A DNA stretch of 64,000 nucleotides from the NCBI GenBank assembly GCA_003242885.1, contig QKMZ01000006.1:124001-188000 (forward strand), given 5' to 3'. This DNA is from Candidatus Melainabacteria bacterium (lineage in GTDB: Bacteria > Cyanobacteriota > Vampirovibrionia > Obscuribacterales > Obscuribacteraceae). Below, piece by piece: positions 53,989 through 63,867 of this stretch (position 1 is the stretch's first letter; each line of letters begins with the position of its first letter). The position numbers and the translations under genes were made by a program. The notes beneath the pieces are model-generated. The model ran no database searches. It was given only the letters and a program-made list of their open reading frames with translations, and was not told the origin of the DNA.

Positions 53989-56016
53989 ATGAAAAGGTTC
54001 GTTCCACATCTGCTGCTTATTTTGATGAGCCTGCTCTGGCAGTGTCTTTACTGCGGCGCACAGGCAGAAGTAAGGAAATCTCTGCCTGACGAGTGGTGGA
54101 AGCTTCCTAGTTGGTCGCCCGACCATACGCGAGTCGCCGTCTACTCCCCGGGTCCTGAGAAGATACCGTTTAAGGCAAAGGATGGAAAGACTTACTTTAG
54201 CTACATAGTCCCTGAAGCAGAACATACCAAGATTGTTAGCTTTTCTGATTATTCAGTGGTCTGTGAAATCGATGGTGTCTACGCATGTGATTGGTCCTCT
54301 GATGGAAAACTCCTCGCTGCTATTTCAGGCGGTTGTGAAGTTCCCAGAATTATCTCCATATTCGATGCTCAATCTGGCAAGTGTCTTAGAAAAACGGAGC
54401 TAGCTGATTTTGCATCGTTCAGGTGGTCACCTGTTAGTAATGAGATCCTCGTGATAGAGGAGAAGAAGGTCTTTGTACTTGATGCCACCACAGGTTCAAT
54501 ACAGGTTGTGGCAACGGCCACTAATAGGGATCAGTGGCAGAACGGATTTTGGTCTCCTGACGGGAAGTACTTTGGCAGCAATGAATGGTTGCGAGACTAT
54601 AGAGGATGGACTTCTGTGGTCACCATTTGTAGTGCGGCAAACCATGAAATCATTCGAAAAATTGTGGTTCCAAATTCCATGATCTACAATGCCAGCTGGT
54701 CGCCAACAGGTAGCCTCTTCGCATACCAGGAAAGTAATAGGCTACATTTGACTGACGCTGTTGGTGAAAAGGAAGCGCAAGTCATAACATCGCGCGATCA
54801 AAATTTCATCATCTACAGATGGTCCACCGACGGAAAACGACTTGCCTACAAGGACTATGACACACTGAGGGTATTGGACTCTTCAACACTTGTGGAAGAC
54901 CTAGCAATCAAAGGGTCCGCAAATGGCTTCTTCGATTTTGAATGGTCCCCCCAAGACAACAATTTCTTGATCAGAAATCAAGAAACTGTTGCTATCTGCG
55001 ATGCAGTAAGCGGTCGGTACATTGGATATAGCACTTTCCCTGGTTGTTCGGAAGCGGTTTGGGATCCAAGCGGGCATGGTTTAGTTCTGCAGATAAGAGA
55101 TGGTGCTCCGAAATTTGTTTCTCTCTCCTACTCTCCAAAAGGCGATGTTTTTTCCAATGCTAAGACCGGCTCTCCGGGGTGGGAAAACAACTTCTGTCCA
55201 AAGAATCTGGAAGAGTGTTTCGACAGCTTCAACAAAGAGCTGACACTGGAGCAGATTCAAACATTCAAGAATTCTACAGAGCGCCAGATTTCGGCATATG
55301 GCGGAGGCCACGTCATTACGGATTCAATGATGGCCAATGTTTATTGCAAATGGGGCATGACTGCACTTGATCAGTATTTCGAAAAGATGAACGTGCGCAA
55401 TCCATGCACTGTAACTGGCATCATTCTCACTTCGTATTGGCGGCATTTAAACAAAAGGCCGTTAGACATTGATGGACAGATACGATTTGATCAAGCTTGG
55501 AGCGATCAATTCAGGATGATTGTTCCTGGGAATGCTTCATTGCCACAAGACGTTTTAAACACAGAGTTTTCAACAAAGTCCGAAAGAAATGTCTCAATTC
55601 GGATGTTGAACGGCCGGGTCAAGCTTATTGCTATAGTAGACATAGGCTATCCCGTTGATTCTTATCTGCTCAGGGCTCTCAAGAAAGTTGCCACGAATCA
55701 TCCTGCCGGTGATGTAGGCGGTATGTTGCTTCTAGTAGATCGAAAGTTCATGGGCATCGACGATTACGACTATGAAGGGTCAGTCAAAACAAAGCTGGAG
55801 ATTCAGACCTTGCTTGGGGACTTGTCTCCAAGATTTCAATCTGCCACCATGTCTCGAAAGCAATGGACAAAATTAAGTGGTGTGACGTCACGTTGCGTAC
55901 CGCAAGTACTTATTTTGTCATCGGATAATCGAGTGATTGCAAGGATTCAACGCATGGTCGATGAGAATGACGTAGAAAGGGCAATTGAAGAATTTGTTAT
56001 TCCTGCGCTGCGATGA
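53989..56016 (+). CDS. Exported beta-propeller with redoxin-like C-terminus
   Basis: 675 aa with a signal peptide (HLLLILMSLLWQCLYCGAQA). About seven TolB/WD40-like blades follow (DWSSDGKLLAAISGG, FWSPDGKYFGSNEW, SWSPTGSLFAYQES, RWSTDGKRLAYKDY). The C-terminal ~130 residues look like a thioredoxin/TlpA fold (VKLIAIVDIG, then CVPQVLILSSDNRVIARIQ), but the CxxC of redoxins is absent (GYPVDS). A periplasmic binding or scaffold role, not disulfide chemistry, is likely. Start 53989 fits the signal peptide; a longer frame begins at 53890. Confidence 0.7.
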   Translation: MKRFVPHLLLILMSLLWQCLYCGAQAEVRKSLPDEWWKLPSWSPDHTRVAVYSPGPEKIPFKAKDGKTYFSYIVPEAEHTKIVSFSDYSVVCEIDGVYACDWSSDGKLLAAISGGCEVPRIISIFDAQSGKCLRKTELADFASFRWSPVSNEILVIEEKKVFVLDATTGSIQVVATATNRDQWQNGFWSPDGKYFGSNEWLRDYRGWTSVVTICSAANHEIIRKIVVPNSMIYNASWSPTGSLFAYQESNRLHLTDAVGEKEAQVITSRDQNFIIYRWSTDGKRLAYKDYDTLRVLDSSTLVEDLAIKGSANGFFDFEWSPQDNNFLIRNQETVAICDAVSGRYIGYSTFPGCSEAVWDPSGHGLVLQIRDGAPKFVSLSYSPKGDVFSNAKTGSPGWENNFCPKNLEECFDSFNKELTLEQIQTFKNSTERQISAYGGGHVITDSMMANVYCKWGMTALDQYFEKMNVRNPCTVTGIILTSYWRHLNKRPLDIDGQIRFDQAWSDQFRMIVPGNASLPQDVLNTEFSTKSERNVSIRMLNGRVKLIAIVDIGYPVDSYLLRALKKVATNHPAGDVGGMLLLVDRKFMGIDDYDYEGSVKTKLEIQTLLGDLSPRFQSATMSRKQWTKLSGVTSRCVPQVLILSSDNRVIARIQRMVDENDVERAIEEFVIPALR

Positions 56017-56108
56017 GATTTGACAAAGTTGTTTCTGCCGGGATAGAGGCTCCCACAATTCAGTGGCGGTGAAAGCATAGGAAGATTCCCCCGCACTCAT
56101 CTGACCTT

Positions 56109-56215
56109 CTGCCCGAATACCTTCGAACTTGGGTCCCAGGGTCAAGGCTTCCGAAGGAACCCGAAGGGCTCGGCCTTGAGGCTGGGAGTTCGAAGGTAGG
56201 CTATTCGCCGGGCAG
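56109..56215. repeat. Large imperfect inverted repeat (about 40-bp arms)
   Basis: Arm 56109-56148 (starting CTGCCCGAATACC) and arm 56173-56215 (ending CTATTCGCCGGGCAG) are mutual inverted copies with small gaps, around a 24-nt loop. It lies in the 269-bp gap between the propeller gene and the next gene. It could be a REP/MITE-like element or a structured RNA; no T-run makes it a terminator. Confidence 0.6.
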
Positions 56216-56285
56216 ATTGATGCGGGGGCTACAACATCTATTAGTTTAGCCCTGTTACCATAGAAGGGATAGCAGAGGTTGGCCA

Positions 56286-57344
56286 ATGCCCGGCACAGAA
56301 AGCTCTAGAACATCTCTAATAATGAGAGCGCATGAGGGTGGCAAACTAAGCCGCAAGCAAGCGATTGTTCTTGAGAAAAAAATTGAAGAGGATCCAGCGG
56401 ACCTTGATTCACGTGTTAGCCTGCTTGGTTACTATCATCGGTCAACCATCCTTTCATGTTCTGGCTTCCTTTACTCAATGTTCCGCGGCAAATCAATGCA
56501 TCAAGAAAAGTATTTGCAATTGATAAAGTGGTTTGTTGAACATCATCCAGGAGGCTTCGAAGCTGGTTTGCCTGAGATGTATCCTCCATTTGGATTTGAA
56601 GTCTCATTTGCGGGCTCGATGAGAACACTGTGGTTGAAGAACCTTGAAGAGTTTCCCGAAAATACGACAGTTCTCGCCAATGCTTCCTCATTCTTCCATC
56701 ACACAGACAAAGAGCTAAGTGAAACTCTAGTCCGCAAAGCACAACAGCTGCAGCCAAACAATCCGTATTGGGATGGTAGGCTCTCACAACTGGACAGTCT
56801 ACGATCAATTGATAAGCCCGAACTAGTACATTCCGCGCTTGTCGAAAAAGAGTTGGAGATCGAAAAGAGCAAGCGCGTTAATCCGTATGATCTAGGCGAT
56901 TTAGCGCAGCTGGCCTTCGCTGCTGGCGATGATGAAAAGGCAGTATCGACTGCGCAGCGGTTGCTCGCTCTAGCGGACGAGAGGAATGATAAGCGCAGTG
57001 ACTATGGAAATGCTGTACATGACGCAAATTGCGTTCTAGGCCGGGTCGCTTTTAGGAGAGGCGACGTAAAATCAGCAAGAGAATTTCTCCTGAATGCGTC
57101 GAAATCCCCTGGCTCGCCATCCCTCGATTCGTTCGGGCCAGAGATGGACCTAGCTCAAGATTTGCTCAATCATGGCGAAAGACGTGTGGTTATCCAATAC
57201 CTGTGGGGATGCCACAGATTCTGGAATGGTCTTCTCTCGACACCGTTAGTCTTACTTTGGTCAATGTCCATCGTCTTTGGATTCCGACCGAGGCTGAATA
57301 GCGTTGGAAGGCTTCCTGAATCGATAAGCAATTCAGTGATTTGA
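56286..57344 (+). CDS. TPR-like protein of unknown function
   Basis: 352 aa without a signal peptide. Helical pairs resemble TPR/Sel1 units (LSRKQAIVLEKKIEEDPADLDSRVSLLGYY, LGDLAQLAFAAGDDEKAVSTAQRLLALADE, AFRRGDVKSAREFLLNASK). A hydrophobic stretch near residues 315-332 (LLSTPLVLLWSMSIVFGF) could be a C-terminal membrane anchor. It lies 9 nt upstream of the ChaN-like gene, so the two are probably an operon. Confidence 0.65.
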   Translation: MPGTESSRTSLIMRAHEGGKLSRKQAIVLEKKIEEDPADLDSRVSLLGYYHRSTILSCSGFLYSMFRGKSMHQEKYLQLIKWFVEHHPGGFEAGLPEMYPPFGFEVSFAGSMRTLWLKNLEEFPENTTVLANASSFFHHTDKELSETLVRKAQQLQPNNPYWDGRLSQLDSLRSIDKPELVHSALVEKELEIEKSKRVNPYDLGDLAQLAFAAGDDEKAVSTAQRLLALADERNDKRSDYGNAVHDANCVLGRVAFRRGDVKSAREFLLNASKSPGSPSLDSFGPEMDLAQDLLNHGERRVVIQYLWGCHRFWNGLLSTPLVLLWSMSIVFGFRPRLNSVGRLPESISNSVI

Positions 57345-57353
57345 GGTACGGCT

Positions 57354-58274
57354 TTGGATAGTCTCGATCTATGTCGGCGGGAACTTGAGAGTTTTGGCGA
57401 ACAGCCGTCACAGCTCATCAGGAGACTCCTGACATCACCTCGGATAAAAGTAGCGGGTTTTGGTGAAAGTCACCGTTGGAATAACCCTCATCGACAGCTT
57501 TTAGCAGGATTGATTCCTTCATTGCGGGAGCTTGGGTTTACCCACCTCTGTTTGGAGATTGGGCCAGAATTTCAGGCGCCTCTTGACGAATTCGCGCGGG
57601 GCAATATTCAAAATGTTGACCTAGAAGCTTTGTTGGTCGATGCTGGCGCGTCACTTTACCAAAACGGAATACCATGCCCAGCATATTTTTCGCTTTTGCA
57701 GAGAGCGCGTGATTGTGGAATGCAAATAATTGCAATCGACAAGGATAGGACTGAACGTTTCTGGTTTCACCCTGAGTATGCACAATATCCCAGGGAGCAG
57801 TTTCAAGCAGACCGAGTGATGCAGGTTCTAGCTGAGGCCTCAATCAATCGAGCTATCGTACTAGGCGGTGCGAATCATATGTACATCCGAAGGCCAGCTA
57901 TCCAATCAGCGCATTTGAGTATGACTGAGCATTTAAGCAACCGCCTAACGCAATGCGGAGATTCGTTCGCAGCACTCGGAGGCGTGATATACACAGAAGC
58001 GCGAGTCCCAGATTTGACTTTTGAGCCATTGTATTCTTTGTTGGCTCCTGCTACAGCGTGTGCGGTTATGACTTCAGCCTGTGCAAATCTATCTTCGTTT
58101 CTGCTTGGACGAGATCGTCGATGTCCTTGGGGTGCGTGCTTCGAGACCAATATCGATAGCTGCGCAGGCATTACTTTTGATATTTGCCAGGCTATCCCCA
58201 TGTCCGACATATTGGCTGGGTTTTGGGACGTACTTGTGTTTCACAAAAGGGACTGGCAAGTGAATACTCTTTGA
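57354..58274 (+). CDS. ChaN/erythromycin-esterase/TIKI-like protein
   Basis: 306 aa from TTG 57354 with GAGG about 7 nt upstream. The start IKVAGFGESHRWNNPHRQLL, then HLCLEIGPEFQ, QIIAIDKDR and AIVLGGANHM resemble the EreA/ChaN/TraB superfamily, where GExHxxxxH marks the active or metal site. The substrate is unknown. It pairs with a TPR-like gene 9 nt upstream. Confidence 0.7.
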   Translation: MDSLDLCRRELESFGEQPSQLIRRLLTSPRIKVAGFGESHRWNNPHRQLLAGLIPSLRELGFTHLCLEIGPEFQAPLDEFARGNIQNVDLEALLVDAGASLYQNGIPCPAYFSLLQRARDCGMQIIAIDKDRTERFWFHPEYAQYPREQFQADRVMQVLAEASINRAIVLGGANHMYIRRPAIQSAHLSMTEHLSNRLTQCGDSFAALGGVIYTEARVPDLTFEPLYSLLAPATACAVMTSACANLSSFLLGRDRRCPWGACFETNIDSCAGITFDICQAIPMSDILAGFWDVLVFHKRDWQVNTL

Positions 58275-58373
58275 AGCCATCTGCTGCTTTTGAAGAGAGG
58301 AGCACCTAGATTCCGTACTGAAGTTGGATCGTTTTCTGACGGGAAGTCCTTAGCTGGTAAACCGAGTCTCTAA

Positions 58374-60875
58374 TCAAACTCTGCTTAAGTCTTCATCTGT
58401 TTCTACCTCTGTTTGCCCCTGTTTCAGCTGGCGGTATGTACGTCGCGAAGATCTCAATACTTTTGCCAACTCGTTACGCAAGTCAAGCTGGCGCTCGGCA
58501 AAAACGTCATGACACCATTGCGCAGGTAAGACCCTCTTTTGACTTTCTTCTACTAAAGGCTGATAACAGTCTTTCATGTGATCAAAAAACAGTTTTACTC
58601 GATTAACACGTAACTTCATTTTGAGATGACTTTTTCGCTGGTTTTCAATCTTCGAACTTAGTTGTCTAAGCTTTTGCCAAACCGCAGTATCCGCTATATA
58701 CGTATCGAACATCATATTTTCGAGAAAGGTAAAATTAGATAACAGTTCTCGAACGATATAGCCTCCCAATCGTGATGGAAGAAAGCTTGAAGTAATGGTG
58801 GGTTCTCCGTGGTTGGCCGTAAACAAGAAACGATGTTTACAAAGGTCACTGAGAATTCTTGCAGTAAAAACGTCACCGAAACCAATCTTGCGAAGATTGT
58901 CACTAATTGTGGCACCGTCAACGCTCCTAAAACCTCCTTCGCTTGCATAAGAAACAATCGCAGATAGTGTAAACAAACGCAAAAGTTGCGCCTGATTAAC
59001 TGCAAGTCTGGAGTCAAGAGGATTTCCAATGGGTGAAAAGTCTTCGCTATACACTTTTCGAGTGCCGAGGATGATAGCACGAAATGCTTCGTGTCGAGGC
59101 AGCATGTATTGGCCTGTCTGCCTGTGATACTCAATGGCTCGTCCAGGGTTCGTATATCCGCGTTCAAGAAATTCGCGTGTCATGCGGAGAGCCAATCTGA
59201 TGTCTTCGGTAGCTAATACCTCAATTCTCGTCCCTATCTCTGTGCCCAATACTGAACCCTTAACTAATTCCACAATTTGCGCGGCATCTTCTACACGTAC
59301 TTTGGCACCATTTTCCGCAATAAATTCTGTCTTTTTCCCACTTGCGAGTAGTTCCACTAAAGCAAACCTTTTTGATAGAACGGAAGCAATCATTGGTGCA
59401 TCAATTTGAACCACTTCAAAGTCAAAGGCATCAATTGTCGGAGAGTTTCTGTGTTTTGAGTATGTGCTCTGTCGAAGAGCTAGCACCAAATTAAGTGAAA
59501 GTGCGCGAGCGATGGAAAACGATTCTGCAAAAAGTTTTGACTGAATGTCCTCATCCTCGATCTGATCTATATTATCCACTACGAGAAAAAAGGTAGATTT
59601 TTTTGTTACATGCTTGAGAATGCGTGTCACATAGGGTGATACGTCTTGATACTCTTTTAGAATTAAATCTGAGATTCTCTCATTTATTTTCTCTTCCGAG
59701 TTCGCAATCAGCGACAAAGGACCTGAACGGAGCGCATTGATTTCGTCTGCGTAGGCTAATTTTGTGCACAGATCAAATTGCTGAAGAACTGGATCTTGAC
59801 TTATATAGTCCCTCAAAGAGCGATAGATGAAGTCGGTGGCAGACTGCGTTCCACAATTTAAGAAATCGAGATGAAGCCAGTGCGCGGTCGCGTTCTCCGC
59901 TTCCGGGGCAAACAATTCTTTCAGTACAACCTTGCGCATGTAGTGGAGGAAGGTTGTTTTTCCAACGCCAACTGTGCCCAATAATAGCATCGCGAGCGAT
60001 TTGCGATTTTCCGCAGCCGAGGCTTTTACTTTCTCATACAGACGATGGGCTTCCCACTTTTTCATCGGCTGAATGACTTCATTGGCTATGAGTTCACGAC
60101 GGCTAATGTGCATTCGAATCTTGCGATCGAACTTAATTGATTCCGGTGTTGCAACATAACAGCGTTTAAAGGACTCCTCGTCAAGATCGACTATCGAATC
60201 TGAAAAAGCGGCCAATACCTCTCCTTCTATTACTGGAAACAATGGGTTGCTGACGCGTTGACTGGTGGCGTAAAAGCTTCCCAGTTTTCTATTCTCGCTC
60301 TGATTCTCCGCTCGTCCAATAAGTGCCGTTTCAAGACTTCCAGAGATTACGGCGCTTCTGCTGAGAAGATCAGAAAACTCTTGATAGTCTTCTGAAAGGA
60401 TTTCTTCAAGCGACCAAAATACTAATGCTGTAGAGTCGTGAAATCTTACTTGATCGTGACGCTGAGCCGGAAACACAATCCAGGTAGAGCCATTTGTAGC
60501 AACTGCAAAATCGATTCCCATCTTTCGAGCATAGTCTCTAGCCTGAATCACGGCTTCTCCCATATCCGATTCAAGAAAAGCTTTGGTCAATTTTACCCGC
60601 CGTCCTAACTGCCCTCGTTGTGAGGCAAACGCTACGCCAACTTTCTTCGCTTCTATAATCAAAGCGGTATTAGCAGTTCGTAAAACATAATCAGCGAAGG
60701 TTGTTTTTCCGTCTTCGGTGACGTGTTCTTCTGGTGATATGTCTTCATCTGACCAATCGAGTACTTCACGAAGAATTCGATCAATGACTTTGAGGCGTGT
60801 GCTTGCTTCATTGGCATTCTCTAGTGCCACGCGCCTAAACGATTGCAGGATCTCTCTGGTTGCTGTGGAGGGCAT
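58374..60875 (-). CDS. PD-(D/E)XK nuclease-like plus AAA/STAND ATPase
   Basis: 833 aa. Residues about 25-140 match the HsdR N-terminal/PD-(D/E)XK fold: FADYVLRTANTALIIEAKK (Asp62, Glu75-x-Lys77). Residues about 290-460 hold a P-loop ATPase: GTVGVGKTTFLHYM near 298 and FFLVVDNIDQIED (Walker B) near 430. The C-terminal half is helical. Nuclease-ATPase fusions of this layout are common single-gene antiphage candidates. It stands alone on the minus strand next to tRNA-Pro, a usual island landing site. Confidence 0.75.
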   Translation of the reverse strand: MPSTATREILQSFRRVALENANEASTRLKVIDRILREVLDWSDEDISPEEHVTEDGKTTFADYVLRTANTALIIEAKKVGVAFASQRGQLGRRVKLTKAFLESDMGEAVIQARDYARKMGIDFAVATNGSTWIVFPAQRHDQVRFHDSTALVFWSLEEILSEDYQEFSDLLSRSAVISGSLETALIGRAENQSENRKLGSFYATSQRVSNPLFPVIEGEVLAAFSDSIVDLDEESFKRCYVATPESIKFDRKIRMHISRRELIANEVIQPMKKWEAHRLYEKVKASAAENRKSLAMLLLGTVGVGKTTFLHYMRKVVLKELFAPEAENATAHWLHLDFLNCGTQSATDFIYRSLRDYISQDPVLQQFDLCTKLAYADEINALRSGPLSLIANSEEKINERISDLILKEYQDVSPYVTRILKHVTKKSTFFLVVDNIDQIEDEDIQSKLFAESFSIARALSLNLVLALRQSTYSKHRNSPTIDAFDFEVVQIDAPMIASVLSKRFALVELLASGKKTEFIAENGAKVRVEDAAQIVELVKGSVLGTEIGTRIEVLATEDIRLALRMTREFLERGYTNPGRAIEYHRQTGQYMLPRHEAFRAIILGTRKVYSEDFSPIGNPLDSRLAVNQAQLLRLFTLSAIVSYASEGGFRSVDGATISDNLRKIGFGDVFTARILSDLCKHRFLFTANHGEPTITSSFLPSRLGGYIVRELLSNFTFLENMMFDTYIADTAVWQKLRQLSSKIENQRKSHLKMKLRVNRVKLFFDHMKDCYQPLVEESQKRVLPAQWCHDVFAERQLDLRNELAKVLRSSRRTYRQLKQGQTEVETDEDLSRV

Positions 60876-61189
60876 TGCTCAAGCCTAAGTCAAGGTTTGT
60901 TTGAATCCAAATGATACATTACATCCCCACTGCATTTAAATACTAGTGTTCAAGCGATTTTGAGCGTAGGACACAGTTATGTTCAGAATTTCTGCATATC
61001 GAATGCAACCATATGAAATCCTGTTTGTATGTAAATCGAACCAAAATGCCGTAGAAGAGTGAGGACAAGCAGTTACGAATTCAACGATGAGCTACTTCAA
61101 CATTGCTCAAAGCATTTGAAATTCTTCACCATTCGCGCCCATTGTAGGGGGAGTGTATTGGGGCGAGTTTCTTGAGTCTTGAAAGTCTT

Positions 61190-61222
61190 GGGCGATGTTG
61201 GATTTGAACTCACAACCAGCCC
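61190..61222 (-). other. tRNA T-arm-like fragment
   Basis: On the minus strand GGTTGTGAGTTCAAATCC resembles a T-arm (TTCAAAT loop) with a damaged stem, in the same orientation as the tRNA-Pro 170 bp away and sharing GGATTTGAAC (plus strand). It may be a decayed tRNA or an attachment-site remnant. The surrounding 60876-61362 has no gene I can support. Confidence 0.35.
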
Positions 61223-61362
61223 GGTATAAATGGGGAATCGCGAAGTTTGATTGTCAACACACATAAAATCTTGCCGCCCGCAAAATTTCATCTTCACCCT
61301 TATTGAGACCTTTTGGTGCTTCCTGGGTGCTTCCTAAAAATATATACGATCCTGCAAAGGCA

Positions 61363-61436
61363 TCGGGACGACAGGATTTGAACCTGCGACCTACTGCTCC
61401 CAAAGCAGCCGCGCTACCAAGCTGCGCCACGTCCCG
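61363..61436 (-). tRNA. tRNA-Pro, anticodon UGG
   Basis: The minus strand reads a 74-nt cloverleaf. The acceptor CGGGACG pairs with CGTCCCG, the D-arm holds AGCTTGGTAGC, the anticodon loop is CTTTGGGA (TGG) and the T-loop is TTCAAAT. No CCA is encoded. All arms pair, so this is an intact proline tRNA. Confidence 0.93.
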
Positions 61437-61539
61437 GTCAGGGTTCAATATATCACGAAGAGGTCGTCAAGGCATGAACAGTAGGTTTGAATGCTGTTAC
61501 AGGAGCAGCAATATTGTGTCGGCGGCCGCCGACGAGCCT

Positions 61540-61564
61540 AAAAACGGGCGCGTGCAACGCGCCC
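61540..61564 (-). terminator. Terminator of the zinc-ribbon/SH3 gene
   Basis: GGGCGCG (61546-61552) pairs with CGCGCCC (61558-61564), and on the minus strand GTTTTT follows. It lies 9 nt downstream of the stop at 61573. A further 16-bp perfect palindrome GTCGGCGGCCGCCGAC (61518-61533) lies beyond it. Confidence 0.75.
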
Positions 61565-61572
61565 CCACGACC

Positions 61573-63690
61573 CTACGGCACGAAGTTAGTGGGTTCTTCG
61601 GCGTGAGGGGCTGAGCGGGTGTTTGAGCTCGATGAAGAGCTGGAGCTAGGTTTGTGCTCGCGGGCTGCTGCCATGCGGGCTTCGCGGGCAAGGCGGCGCT
61701 CTTCGCGGAGGCGTTCGGCGCGGCTTGAGCGTGAGCTGCTGTAGCTGGATTCGCCCGTGGCGTGGCTCGGAGCAGCAGCTTCGCGGCGTGGCGGGGTGTT
61801 GTCTTGAGTGGGTTCGCCGACTGGTTTTGAAGAGCTGACGATGCTTTCCGGCACAAAGCCTTCGCGCCCGTTCACTCTTATTTTGTACCAGCCGTCGCGT
61901 CTGCCGATGATTTCGACCTGTTCGCCTCTCGACAAGCGGTTGACTGTTCTATAGGCGCCGCTAGGACCGCGGCGGACCTGAACACTAGAGTCGCCGCCCC
62001 TGATAAAGCCAGGTGTTACAGCAACAGCAGGCGCATCCTTGATAGAGGGGTCTCGTGAAACAGCGACACCACCAGATGGTTTCGGCGGTGCTTTCGGCAC
62101 TTCAGCTATTTGCTGTTTCTGCCTTTCTACAGCTTTAGGTGTTTCGACAGGTTTGCGAGTCTCGACTGGCTTTGTCGCTTCAATAGGTTTTTGCGACTCG
62201 ACTGTTCTCGAAATGCCGCCGTTCGATTGACTCGATGAATGTTTCTCGACAATCTTGGCGCCTTCGTATCGCGCTCCGGGGATGTTCTGAATATTGACAG
62301 GGATCTGTTTCTCACCACGACGCTCAACAATTGGCGCCGGTACTTTCGTCATGCCGGAATTGGATGAATTTGAGGAATTCGAGGAGCTTATGGTGGTGGA
62401 AGCGGTGGAAGAATTCAAAGAAGCTGACGACGAAGAACTACTCGCATTGCTCGTTGTGCTGATATTCTGCCGCACTACTGACGGTACCATTGCCGTCGGC
62501 ATTGGTTTGAGCTGACCAGGCATTTGTGCGTTTTGAATTTCTTCGCCTGCTGTTTTGGTAATTGAATTTGCTACCCAATTGCCGCCGCTGCTTCTTCCGC
62601 CGGATTGGGCGAGTTCTACAATGAATGACCCACCTGGCGATACTAGACCAAATCTATTCGAAGACTGCGCGCGCCTTCTCTTGCTTGCTGATTTGATCTT
62701 CGAAACGGTGAATGCTGAAGGTTGCAGTCCTCTAAATTCGCCAATTTGATTTTGTGCATTGGCAGAAAGATAAGGTTTGCTTTCTGGGCTCACCTCATCA
62801 AACTTCAAACTACGGGCCACCGCGTGCAGTGCTGCAAGCTGTCCTTTGCCTTGCGGAATACTACCGGTGAATTTACCGTGGTCCCATATAAGAGTCGTCT
62901 TGAGCAACTCGTCATCTGCTGTTGCGGACACGTTGGCGTTGTTTGCAAATGAGCCTTCAATCACCCCAATCGAATAAAGCGACACTTCAACATTGACGTC
63001 TTTGTTGTTTTTCGCAAAAGACACATTTCCTTCGCCGCGAATTGGCGGTACAGATTTGTCTGATTGATCGCGAATGGCATCCGGCATCAATGCGTACACT
63101 TTGACCAGCGGTTTGCGCGGACCTTGTCCTGCCGTGTGACCGATGGCTATGAGCACTGGTCCTGCAGGATCGCTCACGACCTGCGCTCCGTCGCAAACTT
63201 CCAGTCCCGGAATATTGACGACCTTGGTATCAGTATCGTTTTTAATTACCAAATAATTGCTCGCCTGAAGCATCGTATCGATTTCGACAATCTTCAAGCC
63301 GCGCGGCAATTCAATTACATGCACTTCGAAAACCTGAATTGGCAGCGCTGTTTGCAATGCTGTGGCAACTTCTGCGCCGCTCATTGTTCCGGTTTTCTTC
63401 AAATACTCTTTGACGGCTTTGTCCAAATCAGCCTTCAACTTCTCTGCGTCTGCAGGATTTTTCGGACCAGCTCCAAATCGTTTTGCAATCGCAGCCAAAT
63501 CACTCTGTGGATCGTGCTTCACCGTGACGGCAGCGCCGATACCCATTAGCCCCGCGCCCGCGAGTCCGATAACTGCAACACCACCAAATATGAACGGCAT
63601 TGGCGTGCGTCTGCGCGGCAGCACTTTGCCGCACTCGACGCATTTGCGAGCGGCTACTGAATTTCTGACTTCACATTCGGGACAACGCAT
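61573..63690 (-). CDS. Zinc-ribbon membrane protein with SH3b domain
   Basis: 705 aa. It starts with a zinc ribbon (MRCPECEVRN, then KCVECGKVLP), one membrane helix (PFIFGGVAVIGLAGAGLMGIG) and a beta-rich extracellular/periplasmic part. A Ser/Asn/Lys-rich linker with repeated KPVET units (EATKPVETRKPVET) and a C-terminal SH3b domain (VQVRRGPSGAYRTV, GWYKIRVNGREGFVP) follow, then a Ser/Arg tail. SH3b domains often bind peptidoglycan. ATG 63690 (AGGT upstream) is preferred over ATG 63729. Envelope sensing is inferred. Confidence 0.75.
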   Translation of the reverse strand: MRCPECEVRNSVAARKCVECGKVLPRRRTPMPFIFGGVAVIGLAGAGLMGIGAAVTVKHDPQSDLAAIAKRFGAGPKNPADAEKLKADLDKAVKEYLKKTGTMSGAEVATALQTALPIQVFEVHVIELPRGLKIVEIDTMLQASNYLVIKNDTDTKVVNIPGLEVCDGAQVVSDPAGPVLIAIGHTAGQGPRKPLVKVYALMPDAIRDQSDKSVPPIRGEGNVSFAKNNKDVNVEVSLYSIGVIEGSFANNANVSATADDELLKTTLIWDHGKFTGSIPQGKGQLAALHAVARSLKFDEVSPESKPYLSANAQNQIGEFRGLQPSAFTVSKIKSASKRRRAQSSNRFGLVSPGGSFIVELAQSGGRSSGGNWVANSITKTAGEEIQNAQMPGQLKPMPTAMVPSVVRQNISTTSNASSSSSSASLNSSTASTTISSSNSSNSSNSGMTKVPAPIVERRGEKQIPVNIQNIPGARYEGAKIVEKHSSSQSNGGISRTVESQKPIEATKPVETRKPVETPKAVERQKQQIAEVPKAPPKPSGGVAVSRDPSIKDAPAVAVTPGFIRGGDSSVQVRRGPSGAYRTVNRLSRGEQVEIIGRRDGWYKIRVNGREGFVPESIVSSSKPVGEPTQDNTPPRREAAAPSHATGESSYSSSRSSRAERLREERRLAREARMAAAREHKPSSSSSSSSNTRSAPHAEEPTNFVP

Positions 63691-63867
63691 TGGGTGACCT
63701 GACTGGACCTGGGATTCCTGACATTGCATGGGCGCGCTTGCGCCGGCAATAAAAACGGACCAGCTATTTGACCATCTATCTAAAAGGTTGAGAAGAGTAG
63801 TCTACTAGATATAATAGCCTGCCATAAACTTTCGTTCAGATTGTTGTCAGATAGAGGCTACATTAAA

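Noticed and set aside
61254..61448. A short minus-strand frame across tRNA-Pro
   Set aside because: It is only the tRNA gene read as protein.
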